A program made the position numbers and the translations under genes. From a virus, in the IMG/VR virus record IMGVR_UViG_3300042502_000300, positions 1 to 64,000 of that record: a DNA stretch of 64,000 bases. One strand, 5' to 3'. The stretch's first letter is position 1. Every line of letters begins with the position of its first letter. The notes below the pieces were generated by a model. The model was not told where the DNA came from. It did not search any database and worked only from the letters and a program-made list of their open reading frames with translations. Shown here one piece after another: positions 48,813-57,906 of the stretch.

Positions 48813-50249
48813 TTATTTGAAGATGAAGAAGTTGTTAGCTCCTAATGTACAAAGCGCACGCTCTGACAAGAAGTTAACCTCCATTGCATCTAGGTCACTT
48901 GTTTGTGCACCACCTGCTGATCCTGTCATCCATGTTTTGTAACGACGGTTTTCAGATTCAGAAGCACGGTAACGAACGTGTAAGAATGGACGTTTTGCAT
49001 TTTTACCAAGAACTTGGTCATAAACGTTCATTGTTCCAGCAGGAACTAAGATACCGTTAATGTTTCCACCTACTAAACCACCACGAAGAGTCGCGTCGTT
49101 CAAGTATTTCCAGTCTGTTTTGTAGAAGTCATATCCACGACGGAAGCTAGTGAAACCTAAGTTCAATGCCATTTGCTCATCGTTATCAAACAATCCGTAA
49201 GACGTACCACCTGCTCCGTAAGAGTTTTGTGCAGCCAACATATCGTCGATATCGAAAGAGAACTGACGGTTGATGAACAATGTGTTCTCAGCGATAGCTC
49301 CTTGTTTGTCTAAACGTTGTACGATTGTGTCGAAGTCAGACAATGCAGATGGAATACCACCAGACCAAACGTTACCACGGTTCTCTACTTCGTAGAATAA
49401 ACCTTTAGTACCAGCAGCAGTAGATGCAGGTCCTTGTCCAGCGAACGTTGTTGAACTTGCAGGAGATAATTGAGCTAATGCAGCAGATGCTGCTTCAGCA
49501 GGAACACCTTCTACCATTGCCATCTCTAAGTAATCCTCATAACGTAAACGAGTCTCATGCTCAGACTTCATATACCAAAGGTATCCTGTAGCTCCGTTCT
49601 CAGTTGTTATTTCAACCCATCCGATTTGCGCCATATCAGATCCTGATACTGCGTATTTATCTTTGATGATGATTGGTTTAACGTCGAAGAATACATCTTG
49701 AGCCTCCAAAGAACCTTGCATTCCATTTGTTCCTTTTTGGAACTCAGATCCATAAACAAATGCAGTGAATGTAGCACTTGTATCACCAGCAGCAATACCA
49801 GATGCATTGTACAAAGCAACTGTAAAACGAGTTGCATCACCACCAGCAGGAGATGCTGTAACAACACCTTTGTAAGATGTAGCACCACCGTTGTTAGATA
49901 AGAATACAGTTTGACCTAATCGGAATACACAAACAGCTGTACCGATATCAAATGTAACAGTACCATCACCACCAGTAGCACTAACAGGAGTAACTGTAGT
50001 GTACTTTGTGTGTAAACGACCTTGTTCTGCCCATTTGATTAAGTCAGAGTTTGTAGGAAGCTCAGCACCAACCATACGCAAGAAAGATGCGATAGAACGG
50101 TTACCGTAACGCTCGAATTCCTGCTCGTAAGTGTCAGGAAGAAATTGATTTAAGAAATTGAAATCGGTCATGTAGTTATCAGCTACAGCGATTTTTTGTG
50201 CACTTGGAGTTAAACTTACCCCAGGAGTGCCTGCTAAAATACCAGCCAT
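48813..50249 (-). CDS. Major capsid protein (478 aa)
   Basis: The N-terminal arm and E-loop pattern (VADNYMTDFNFLNQFLPDT, QEFERYGNRSIASFLRMVG), a beta-rich insertion (TVTPVSATGGDGTVTFDIG) and the long C-terminal P-domain (GLFDNDEQMALNLGFTSFRRG, VRYRASESENRRYKTWM) fit an HK97-fold capsid protein. Position between the scaffold-like gene and the head-associated gene, and the strong terminator behind it, support the assignment. There is no protease gene next to it. Confidence 0.85.
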   Translation of the reverse strand: MAGILAGTPGVSLTPSAQKIAVADNYMTDFNFLNQFLPDTYEQEFERYGNRSIASFLRMVGAELPTNSDLIKWAEQGRLHTKYTTVTPVSATGGDGTVTFDIGTAVCVFRLGQTVFLSNNGGATSYKGVVTASPAGGDATRFTVALYNASGIAAGDTSATFTAFVYGSEFQKGTNGMQGSLEAQDVFFDVKPIIIKDKYAVSGSDMAQIGWVEITTENGATGYLWYMKSEHETRLRYEDYLEMAMVEGVPAEAASAALAQLSPASSTTFAGQGPASTAAGTKGLFYEVENRGNVWSGGIPSALSDFDTIVQRLDKQGAIAENTLFINRQFSFDIDDMLAAQNSYGAGGTSYGLFDNDEQMALNLGFTSFRRGYDFYKTDWKYLNDATLRGGLVGGNINGILVPAGTMNVYDQVLGKNAKRPFLHVRYRASESENRRYKTWMTGSAGGAQTSDLDAMEVNFLSERALCTLGANNFFIFK

Positions 50250-50254
50250 TTTTT

Positions 50255-51370
50255 CTAGTTTTTATTTTTACTTTTAATAACTAATCTATTACCAAAACCA
50301 CTTGGTTCAGACGCTCTAACCTGCATACCCTCAGATTTGTTAGTTACTTGGGGTGCTTGTCGAACCATATCAATATTTTTTGATTCTTTAGCAATCCCAT
50401 CAACTGCCTCTGCTTTACCCTTCTCATAGAAGAACTTAGCAAATTTCTCAGGGTTTGAGGCTACAGCAATCGCTCTATGGAATACTTCCGCATCTTTCAA
50501 GTAACCTTCTTCATTTAAGAACTTATTTACAAAGTTCGATAAGTTAGATTGTTCTTGAATCAAAGACTTGGCATCTGCTGGTGTGTAAACAACTTTCTTA
50601 TTCTCATCAATGTTGAATCCGAAACCTTCGAATTTATCAGAGAATAACTCATTTGTTTTGTCAGCAAAATACTTCGACTTCTTTGCTTGGTCTTCCTGGG
50701 CTTCAGCTCCAGACTCTATTTGTTTCTTGTAAGCAGAGTATGCATCTCTTTCTTCTTGTGGAACAAAGGTCTCCCTTGACTCAAGCGGAACCTTGTACTG
50801 ATCCTTCAGTTGATTAAAATACTCCTTAGCTTTAGCAAGCTCTTTTTTCTTTGCTACTTGTTTTTTCTTGATTTCCTTTTCGTCATCAAAATCTTCATCG
50901 TAACCAAACCTAGTCTCTAACTCAAACTTTACATCATCTAAGTCTAATCCTTTGTTTTGTTCTCGATTATATTCAAGAAGCAAAGTATCCTGATCCATGG
51001 TGTTGTAGTCTCTATTCAAATTGATAAAGTCTTCAATACCACGTCCAGTTTCTTTCTTGTATTTAAGGAATGCAGAAACATCCTCAGGTAGATCTTCATT
51101 AGCAGAACGTTGCTCAGCTAAATCATCTAAAGAGTTAATCTCTCTATTCCATCTCTTACCTAGGTAAGATACAACACTAGATTCGTCTAATTCAACCGGC
51201 TCGTTTGCCGGAGGTGTTTCTATAGGTGCATCTGTTGGTGTTTCAACATTTGAAAGATCAATTACTGGAGTTTCCTCCGATTGCTCTTCATGCGCCTTTA
51301 ATAATTCTGTCTCTTTTTCTGCTAGCGACTTCTCTTCGTAGTCAACTGTTCTTACTGTAAATTCACTCAT
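50255..51370 (-). CDS. Scaffold-like protein (371 aa)
   Basis: Very acidic and helical (EKETELLKAHEEQSEETPV, KYKKETGRGIEDFINLNRD), with a C-terminus that turns basic (SGFGNRLVIKSKNKN) as in capsid scaffolds that dock to the coat protein with their positive end. It lies directly upstream of the capsid gene, the usual position, and has its own promoter at 51399-51392. It has no protease motif, so the capsid is presumably built without a fused protease. Confidence 0.78.
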   Translation of the reverse strand: MSEFTVRTVDYEEKSLAEKETELLKAHEEQSEETPVIDLSNVETPTDAPIETPPANEPVELDESSVVSYLGKRWNREINSLDDLAEQRSANEDLPEDVSAFLKYKKETGRGIEDFINLNRDYNTMDQDTLLLEYNREQNKGLDLDDVKFELETRFGYDEDFDDEKEIKKKQVAKKKELAKAKEYFNQLKDQYKVPLESRETFVPQEERDAYSAYKKQIESGAEAQEDQAKKSKYFADKTNELFSDKFEGFGFNIDENKKVVYTPADAKSLIQEQSNLSNFVNKFLNEEGYLKDAEVFHRAIAVASNPEKFAKFFYEKGKAEAVDGIAKESKNIDMVRQAPQVTNKSEGMQVRASEPSGFGNRLVIKSKNKN

Positions 51371-51391
51371 TATAATTAGATTTAATTGTTA

Positions 51392-51399
51392 CAAAGTTA
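51392..51399 (-). promoter_or_regulatory. Promoter -7 element for the scaffold-capsid unit
   Basis: TAACTTTG on the minus strand (51399-51392), 21 bases before the start codon at 51370. A dedicated promoter here would boost scaffold and capsid synthesis. Confidence 0.6.
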
Positions 51400-51417
51400 A
51401 GTATTATTTACTTACGT

Positions 51418-53847
51418 CTATTTTGGTCCAAAAGACTCTAAGTCAAATCCATCAAGACTATCCTCAGTACTCTCGAAATTCTTAGGAGGTAAATTGTTTT
51501 GTCTTTGATTAATTAACTCAGATTGGCGTGTAGCTTGCAAGTCAACTCGTTTGTCTTTTGCCTTCTCTTTATCCATATCTCTTTCCTTGATAACCTGACC
51601 TTCCATGCCTTTTAATTGCATGTTGTATTGGAACTCTACATCCATTAATTGACGCTTAAGTTCAACCTCTGCCTGCATCTCTTGAATTCTATATTGAGCT
51701 TCAGCTTGTTTAAGTTGGATCTTGGATTGAGCTTCCAATTGGATAAGTTGTGCTTTCTGTTCAGACGCAGCCTGTTGAGATTGGATGTTCGATTGCATTT
51801 GCATTTGGAACTCCATCTCTTTTTGTTTCTGCTGTTGTTCCATTCGACGCTTACGTTTAACTTTAAGCATCTCGTTGGCCAACTTGATATTATTGATCAT
51901 TCTAATGTCAATAGCATCCTCTAGGTCAATCGTTTGTTGTTGAAGTGATATCTGAATATTTGCCTCAAGCTGAGCTCTCTGTTCCTCATCTGGAGCAAGG
52001 TCAATAAAGATACCAAAGTCATGAAGATATAAGTCTTTAATATCATCTAAGATAGCTACATTATACTTACCAATCTGCATAGCAAATTCTTCTGCAAAGT
52101 CAGAGTATTCTAATACGTCAGCTATACGAACTGATAAACAATCAGCTAATCGTTTAGTAGTGTATAATCCTGACTCAAGGATATGTCTAGTCGCTGTGTT
52201 TGAATTTAATGCAGCCAATTTCTGAACACCTACCAATGCATCAGGATGAGGGGTAGATGCATCTCTAGCCTCATTGATACCTGTCACATCGCGGATCATA
52301 TTTAAGTAGTGGTTGTAGTTACCAATCAATGCAGCCATCTTACCTTGACCTGAGTTAGTATTTAACTCTTGGATAGGAATACGCGCATTGTTAAACTCAC
52401 CTTCTTGAGTATAACTACGTCCGATAACACTACCTGTTTGGAAGTATAGCTTCAATGCATCCTCCGGGTTGTATGCTGCACCTGTACCTAAGTCAACCTC
52501 ATTAATACCATCGGCATCGATAAATACACCATCAGGAACAACTCGTGCCATGACTTGTTGCAACTTAAGGTGTGTTAATTGGATCTGATCAGCAAATGGA
52601 ATCATACGTCTAACCAAAGACTCGATGTTTCCTTTATACATTCTTGGAGCATGTACCACATAGTTAGGAAGCGCTTTTTGAGTAGCTGACTTAGGTCTAA
52701 CCATGTTTTTCATCATCTCCCACTTGACAAGGATATTTGAACCTCCAACAAGAATACCATCATACCAAACATCACGAACTGCCTCTACTCTTTCGTATAG
52801 CATTCCATCTTCTATGATTGGGTTAAATGACTCATCCTTACGAATAACTCTTTCTCCTCCGTTCTCAAGTAATTTCTTTTTCCATACAAAACGTTTGTCA
52901 GTTTTGTAGTTGAAGTATAATAATGTAACGACCTCATTTAAGAATGAGTCGTCTTGGTAATTTCTTACAATAGGGAAGTAATCATACCATGCAGAACTAG
53001 CGTTTCTAATTTCTTGAAGTTGCTCGTCTGTAAGTGTAGGATCAATTTTAAGTAGCTCAGTATAGTGAACCATCTTAACCTCACCAAAATAATAACAGTC
53101 AGAGAAATCGTTCTTCTCAGTATAACTGTAGATCATGTTAGCCGGGTCAACATAGTCAACCTTAACACCATCGTTTACTAAGAATGTGTGTCTCACAGCT
53201 CCAATACCGATAGTGGTAACGTCATAGTCATATAACTTCTTGATATGCTCATAGTCGTTCATCTTGAGCAATGTATCAATAGCTACCTCTTCTGCGATCT
53301 CAATACTTGGTTTGTATTTTAACTGCATGTATAAAGACAACTCTTCGTCGTTCTCAGGAAGTTCGTTTGGATCAACATTAAATGCATCAACACCAAACTC
53401 ATCTTTAGTTAACTGAAGGAAGTCTTTTGCCACCATATCAGCCTCGATCATATCCTGGAAGATATTCTTTTTCTCAGCCGACATAACGTCTTGTGCCTCT
53501 GCCTTGATAGCATAAGGACGCTCAGACATACCGTTTACAACAAGGTCTACGAACTTGGGAATAATGGAAATAGGAGACCAGTCTAAGTTTAACATAGACA
53601 TATCTCCGTTAATAGACAATTCATCTTTGTATTTCTGAATTGGCTGCTCTCCTCTTGCGTATAGCCTCAATCGGTGGAATTCCCCCCACTGATGATAGAA
53701 CCTACACGAATTTGCTTTTCTTTTGAACCACTCACCCTCAATAGACTTTGCTACCTTAAGACCGTACTCGAAAGTAGCTTTCTCTTCGTCGGTAGCCATC
53801 TGATTCGGGAACGGCCTTTGGGAAATTAAAACTTGTGGTTTCTCCAT
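51418..53847 (-). CDS. Portal protein (809 aa)
   Basis: Portal features are a central core with SLYMQLKYKPSIEIAEEVAI, stem-forming helices, the WKKKLLENGGERVIRKDES wing and a long Gln-rich C-terminal coiled coil of about 110 residues (RRMEQQQKQKEMEFQMQM) that would sit inside the head. It starts on the base where the terminase gene ends (TAATG). Twelve copies form the entry pore for DNA. Its length is at the high end for portals, as in crAss-like phages. Confidence 0.87.
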   Translation of the reverse strand: MEKPQVLISQRPFPNQMATDEEKATFEYGLKVAKSIEGEWFKRKANSCRFYHQWGEFHRLRLYARGEQPIQKYKDELSINGDMSMLNLDWSPISIIPKFVDLVVNGMSERPYAIKAEAQDVMSAEKKNIFQDMIEADMVAKDFLQLTKDEFGVDAFNVDPNELPENDEELSLYMQLKYKPSIEIAEEVAIDTLLKMNDYEHIKKLYDYDVTTIGIGAVRHTFLVNDGVKVDYVDPANMIYSYTEKNDFSDCYYFGEVKMVHYTELLKIDPTLTDEQLQEIRNASSAWYDYFPIVRNYQDDSFLNEVVTLLYFNYKTDKRFVWKKKLLENGGERVIRKDESFNPIIEDGMLYERVEAVRDVWYDGILVGGSNILVKWEMMKNMVRPKSATQKALPNYVVHAPRMYKGNIESLVRRMIPFADQIQLTHLKLQQVMARVVPDGVFIDADGINEVDLGTGAAYNPEDALKLYFQTGSVIGRSYTQEGEFNNARIPIQELNTNSGQGKMAALIGNYNHYLNMIRDVTGINEARDASTPHPDALVGVQKLAALNSNTATRHILESGLYTTKRLADCLSVRIADVLEYSDFAEEFAMQIGKYNVAILDDIKDLYLHDFGIFIDLAPDEEQRAQLEANIQISLQQQTIDLEDAIDIRMINNIKLANEMLKVKRKRRMEQQQKQKEMEFQMQMQSNIQSQQAASEQKAQLIQLEAQSKIQLKQAEAQYRIQEMQAEVELKRQLMDVEFQYNMQLKGMEGQVIKERDMDKEKAKDKRVDLQATRQSELINQRQNNLPPKNFESTEDSLDGFDLESFGPK

Positions 53848-56066
53848 TATTTTATTATTTCGCTTCTGTTTCCACGATTATCGTATTTTACAAATTTAAT
53901 ACTTATTTTTGATTCCTTCTTCTCAGGTGTAAACATATACTTGCGTGTAGCCATAATAGCTAAACCTGAACTGATGGAGGCATCGTGTTTTGTTCTATTA
54001 TTAATATCAAATCGAGCCCAATCTTCTAATGTCCTAGTAAAGTACATAGAACCCATCGAATCAGAATCTCTATAAGTTCCTTCGCTATCTAAACCAACAT
54101 ACTCCTCAATATAAGACTCAATAGCTGCCGCGTGAGCCTGCTTAACATCCTCAGATGAGTTAGGTATTCCACCAAGCTCTAATTCGGTCTTAGATAGCTT
54201 ATGTGTCTGCTTGTCAGGTCTGTTCATTACATAACCCCTATACCCTCTATTCTTAAAGTGATATAACAGTCGGGCCTTATTGTTCTCAGGGAGTATTGGC
54301 ATACCATAGAATACACATGCCATTAATACATCCTCAAAGAATATCTCAGCAGTTTGTGGTCTAGCTACATATTCTAAAAAGAACTCATTTGTAGGAGCCT
54401 TTTCCATATGAAACTTAGTTAACCCATGTAGTGCACCATTAGATCCACCACCACCTACTACTCCAGAGATATCATAGGGGTCACATCCAAACGCTCCTAT
54501 ATGCTCATTTGCTGGGAACCTTCTTCCGTTTTTATAAACAATACGATTCCTTAGTCCCTGCTCAGGAATCCATGACACATAGAACCTACCCTTAGGGTCA
54601 GGCGTCCAAATAACCTCGCTATCTTTTACTCCACCTTTCCAATGGAAGTAACCTCTAGTAATGACGCGGTCCTTTATCATAGAGTCGTTGTAGTCAATCT
54701 GTTGGTATATCTTTGTCAAGTTAAATAACGATTGCTTTGACTCATCTCTAAACGCGTGAGACTCTGTGCGAGGGAACTGACGATAGAACTCATTGAGTGC
54801 ATCAGAATCAGACTTTAACGCTGCTACCTCATTGTTCCAATAGGTAATTACACCGTTATAAATCATCTCACCATCAACTCCTTTTACCGGCTTCTTTGGG
54901 TCCTCAAATACAGGCCAACCATACTCATCGATATAACCCTCGTAGTTCCACTCCATAGGAATGAATAAGGCATATAGTCCCGACTTAGTCTGACCATTGG
55001 CAGATCGTTGTCTAGGGTCGCTATCGTTAAATAGTTTCTTGAAGTTCTCACCACCTTTTGATAGTGCATTTGATGTTGATCCCATCATACACTTACCGAT
55101 GATCTTAGATCCCAATCGAAGACAGGTCTTTGTTACTCGCCAGTTGTTTAGAATGTTCTCAGGCTTCTCCCATTTACCACTCTCGTCATGTACAAGTAAC
55201 AATAACTTCTCACCATCATAACTGTTGTCAGCTGTGTTCTTCCAGTCGATGGTAGTATCCAACCCTTCTATGTCATCCTCGCGCTCCTCATCCATGTTCT
55301 TACGAGTAATCTTACTCGCAGGAACGCGGAAGGCTAACTCCGTCTTCGGGTTATCCATACCGTCCTGGATCGGCTTGAAAAAGAAGGGGTAATTTCTTAC
55401 AATAGGTACAACCTTGTCGGTAAACATCTTCTTAGCATCCGATCCTGTTTTAGATAGGATTCCAAGACGAGAGTCACGGACAATTGTACCTTGGTTTGAT
55501 GTCTCAGATGATGACATGAAAGAGAAACCTGAACGACGGTTCTTTAGGTAACACATACCAAACGATCTGTTGTCAGCCTTACATGCCTCCCAATATATAT
55601 AGAATATCCGGTTTGATTCACGGAAGTCAGGTAGACCGACGTCAATCTTGGTCCACTGTAAATACATATAGTGCGTTCCGGTAAGATAGGTAGGTTGACC
55701 GTTGTTCATAAACCAATGCCCATGCTCACGTCTGTCAAACTCACTCTCAATACTATCTACATACTTAGATTTGAACGCATTGTCTTTCCTATTCCAATCA
55801 AATATTGACTTGATCTTCTGTAGTTCAGCAGGATACTCTTGTGCCTTCCATCTGTTATTTGTATTCTCTATTTCTTTTGGTATAGAAGGTAGAGCTATCT
55901 TTAGCCCATTGATCTCGTATATTGGACCAATTGTTCCATCTTTTGATATGACTATAAGGTCGTACTCAGGGTGATAACCATAATTCCAAGACTTATGTTT
56001 GTTCTTAGTAGATACAACTTGACGTTGTAGGTAGTTATCTAATATGGAGTATAACTTATTTTCCAT
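53847..56066 (-). CDS. terL: Terminase large subunit (739 aa)
   Basis: Start at 56066 (MENKLYSILDNYLQRQV); a longer version from 56099 is possible. The packaging ATPase has a degenerate Walker A (KNRRSGFSFMSSS near 175) as in crAss-like terminases and a Walker B LLLLVHDESGKW near 290. The nuclease domain follows with GCDPYDISG near 530 and a final Asp in RTKHDASISS near 715. It cuts concatemers and pumps DNA through the portal. It is adjacent to the portal and to the candidate small terminase. Confidence 0.9.
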   Translation of the reverse strand: MENKLYSILDNYLQRQVVSTKNKHKSWNYGYHPEYDLIVISKDGTIGPIYEINGLKIALPSIPKEIENTNNRWKAQEYPAELQKIKSIFDWNRKDNAFKSKYVDSIESEFDRREHGHWFMNNGQPTYLTGTHYMYLQWTKIDVGLPDFRESNRIFYIYWEACKADNRSFGMCYLKNRRSGFSFMSSSETSNQGTIVRDSRLGILSKTGSDAKKMFTDKVVPIVRNYPFFFKPIQDGMDNPKTELAFRVPASKITRKNMDEEREDDIEGLDTTIDWKNTADNSYDGEKLLLLVHDESGKWEKPENILNNWRVTKTCLRLGSKIIGKCMMGSTSNALSKGGENFKKLFNDSDPRQRSANGQTKSGLYALFIPMEWNYEGYIDEYGWPVFEDPKKPVKGVDGEMIYNGVITYWNNEVAALKSDSDALNEFYRQFPRTESHAFRDESKQSLFNLTKIYQQIDYNDSMIKDRVITRGYFHWKGGVKDSEVIWTPDPKGRFYVSWIPEQGLRNRIVYKNGRRFPANEHIGAFGCDPYDISGVVGGGGSNGALHGLTKFHMEKAPTNEFFLEYVARPQTAEIFFEDVLMACVFYGMPILPENNKARLLYHFKNRGYRGYVMNRPDKQTHKLSKTELELGGIPNSSEDVKQAHAAAIESYIEEYVGLDSEGTYRDSDSMGSMYFTRTLEDWARFDINNRTKHDASISSGLAIMATRKYMFTPEKKESKISIKFVKYDNRGNRSEIIK

Positions 56067-56331
56067 TCCTTGTCTTAGCCCTTCCTTCAGCCCAACCACC
56101 TTTACCGGCAGTTACCTCAGCTGGTTGAGCCTCTCTGCTTTCTTCCTCCTCAATCTTTGTAAGCATATACATAGCATCCTCAAATGCTAGACGTTTAGCT
56201 GACGCAGCGTTCTTCATCTTATCTGCCGATATATCATCCTCAGCATGAGTAATAATAGGCGACTTAAGTACCTTGATAAGCTCATCAATTGCTTGCTTAG
56301 CTGCTTCTACAATCTCTATTTTTTTAGACAT
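56056..56331 (-). CDS. Candidate terminase small subunit (91 aa)
   Basis: An all-helical acidic protein (AAKQAIDELIKVLKSP, SADKMKNAASAKRLAFEDAM) with a short basic tail. It sits directly upstream of TerL, where small terminases lie, and overlaps TerL by 11 bases. From memory, this sequence (SADKMKNAASAKRLAFEDA) is conserved in front of terminases of crAss-like phages. It lacks an obvious helix-turn-helix, so small-terminase identity remains inference. Confidence 0.66.
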   Translation of the reverse strand: MSKKIEIVEAAKQAIDELIKVLKSPIITHAEDDISADKMKNAASAKRLAFEDAMYMLTKIEEEESREAQPAEVTAGKGGWAEGRAKTRNGK

Positions 56332-56873
56332 ATATTCCGGTTATACATTCGGTAAAGAATCTCATCGTCAATCTTAAACTCATACTCGCAGTCAGGTGTA
56401 TAGGAAACAATGTCTCCTTGCTCAACCTCGTCCATCTTATCGTTCTTATATACCAACTCCCCCCACATCTGCTCTAGGCCGCCTGTTTGATTGAACATTC
56501 GGTCCTCTGATTCAATTGGTCTAACAAAAACAAATGGATCTGGAGCCTGCCATTCTTCACCTCTTTTAAATAGATAAATCTGATCAGGTTCAGCAATAAA
56601 TAGGTCATCAATTAAGTGATGCCAACTACTACGTTGCCTACCCTTCATGTCGTAGTAGTACTTAAAAACATTGTGGTGTACACATACAGTATCGCCCGGT
56701 TGGATTGGACCATCGTAATATATAGGAACGGAGACAACCTCTGCGAATCTATTAGATACGCGGTGATCTTCCTGAGAGGTACTAATAATAAACTCGGAAT
56801 CTCCGAATTTTCTTATGTTATCGTACCGCCTCAAGCCAACCGGCTTTATGATGAAGCAGTAGGGAGCTTTCAT
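56316..56873 (-). CDS. GroES-fold-like protein in the packaging operon (185 aa)
   Basis: Start at 56873 (MKAPYCFIIKPVGLRRYDN), a TAATG junction with the gene before it. The first half has the order of a Cpn10 barrel: FIIKPVG, a loop of Gly and Ser/Thr (KFGDSEFIISTSQED) where the mobile loop would be, RFAEVVSVP, the turn GPIQPGDTVCVHHN and a final DDLFIAEPDQIYLFKR. The second half repeats weaker strands (EVEQGDIVSYTPDCEY, another turn-and-strand pair). It may be a co-chaperonin for the phage or host GroEL, or a structural barrel. Confidence 0.62.
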   Translation of the reverse strand: MKAPYCFIIKPVGLRRYDNIRKFGDSEFIISTSQEDHRVSNRFAEVVSVPIYYDGPIQPGDTVCVHHNVFKYYYDMKGRQRSSWHHLIDDLFIAEPDQIYLFKRGEEWQAPDPFVFVRPIESEDRMFNQTGGLEQMWGELVYKNDKMDEVEQGDIVSYTPDCEYEFKIDDEILYRMYNRNICLKK

Positions 56874-57094
56874 TAGAAATCTATTTTGTACTCTATTGAG
56901 ATTGGCATATTCGCCGAAAAGTTTTTCCAGCAAACAATAGCGCCATCCTGTATGATCCAAATAGAAATAGAACCATCATCATTCTTAATGATGGATTCGA
57001 TTTGATATTCATCACGGAGAACGCTTTGACCTACAACGTAGTGCATGCACTTCATGTAGTCAGGACCAACCGATATTTTTCTAATTAAATTCAC
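56873..57094 (-). CDS. Small phage protein (73 aa)
   Basis: Begins MNLIRKISVGPDYMKCMHYV and reads as a small beta-barrel (IIKNDDGSISIWIIQDGAIV). TAATG junction with the GroES-like gene downstream. The motif GPDYMKCMHYVVGQ is, from memory, conserved in the packaging operons of related phages. Function unknown. Confidence 0.72.
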   Translation of the reverse strand: MNLIRKISVGPDYMKCMHYVVGQSVLRDEYQIESIIKNDDGSISIWIIQDGAIVCWKNFSANMPISIEYKIDF

Positions 57095-57323
57095 CTGTTT
57101 GAAGGTTTACTTTTACATCGCCATACTCGTTGTAAATCTCTTCTTGAACAGAAGCCAAGTCATGAGCAGCGATTTCCATGTTTGCCATTATTTGGTTCTT
57201 CTGAACTTTAAGACGCTCGAAATTGATCTCGATATCTGCGATGTTAAACTTAAGGTCTCTGAATTTTCTGTTAGACTCGATCAATCGATCAAGCTGCTCT
57301 TGTTTGATTTTCTTTGTTTTCAT
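57081..57323 (-). CDS. Coiled-coil protein (80 aa)
   Basis: Almost entirely a charged coiled coil (LDRLIESNRKFRDLKFNIAD, INFERLKVQKNQIMANMEI) with a C-terminal strand. It overlaps the next gene by 14 bases. Such short coiled coils in front of terminase genes may help packaging or assembly; no function is known. Confidence 0.72.
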   Translation of the reverse strand: MKTKKIKQEQLDRLIESNRKFRDLKFNIADIEINFERLKVQKNQIMANMEIAAHDLASVQEEIYNEYGDVKVNLQTGEFN

Positions 57324-57352
57324 TTTATTAGATTTGATGTAAAGGTACTAAA

Positions 57353-57754
57353 TTATGCTGATATGTACCAAGTTGCATTAGAATGATTATACTGTAAACA
57401 TACTGGAGTGTTTGCTGTTAATGCTCCTGGGGCGCCAACAATTGACGCACCTGCTGATGCCCATTGCGTAGTAGAACGAGTAACTGTTGACATTACGACA
57501 TACTTAGCACCATTTAAGTTTGAGTTAGATTCAGGAAGAATAATCGCAAATGACGCACCTGCTGTTCCTGTAAAGTATGTATTGGTCTTAGTAATCGTAT
57601 GAGACGTTAATAAGTTTGTAGTAACAATCTCAGGCGTAGCATTCAATGCCAATAAAGCTTGTACGTTAAAATTCTTTTGAGAACCATTTTCATCTGTACC
57701 GAATACGGTACAATTAACATTTGGTGCTACTACGTTATAATTATTTACTTTCAT
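57353..57754 (-). CDS. Beta-rich virion protein (133 aa)
   Basis: Thr, Ala, Ser and Asn-rich beta sequence (NFNVQALLALNATPEIVTT, GASFAIILPESNSNL) typical of a small fibre or head decoration domain; the end (CLQYNHSNATWYI) has a Trp-Tyr edge strand. Its start overlaps the stop of the upstream small basic gene by three bases (ATGA). Function inferred from composition and position only. Confidence 0.7.
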   Translation of the reverse strand: MKVNNYNVVAPNVNCTVFGTDENGSQKNFNVQALLALNATPEIVTTNLLTSHTITKTNTYFTGTAGASFAIILPESNSNLNGAKYVVMSTVTRSTTQWASAGASIVGAPGALTANTPVCLQYNHSNATWYISA

Positions 57755-57885
57755 CTTCCTTGTCCTCGGTTAAGTTTCTTATAGTTCTTTGAAGACTTCA
57801 ATTTAGATGTCTTGCATTTTGAATGAATTCCAGGGCGACTTACCTTCACCTTGATCAATGACGTAGATTCTCCCTTCTTTTTCAT
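57751..57885 (-). CDS. Small basic phage protein (44 aa)
   Basis: A 44-residue Lys-rich protein starting MKKKGESTSLIKVKVSRPG. The end, SKCKTSKLKSSKNYKKLNRG, is, from memory, very similar to a small protein present in many crAss-like phages next to the packaging and lysis genes. It is preceded by a -7 element, four bases upstream, and its stop overlaps the next start. Function unknown. Confidence 0.74.
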   Translation of the reverse strand: MKKKGESTSLIKVKVSRPGIHSKCKTSKLKSSKNYKKLNRGQGR

Positions 57886-57889
57886 ATCA

Positions 57890-57897
57890 CAAATTTA
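57890..57897 (-). promoter_or_regulatory. Promoter -7 element for the packaging operon
   Basis: TAAATTTG on the minus strand (57897-57890), only four bases before the ATG at 57885. It should launch a leaderless message running through terminase and portal genes. Confidence 0.62.
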
Positions 57898-57906
57898 ATA
57901 AAAAAA

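Noticed and set aside
43000-56000. Plus-strand open frames of 60-95 residues inside the structural region.
   Set aside because: All lie antisense to long, well-supported minus-strand genes, without promoters or recognisable products.
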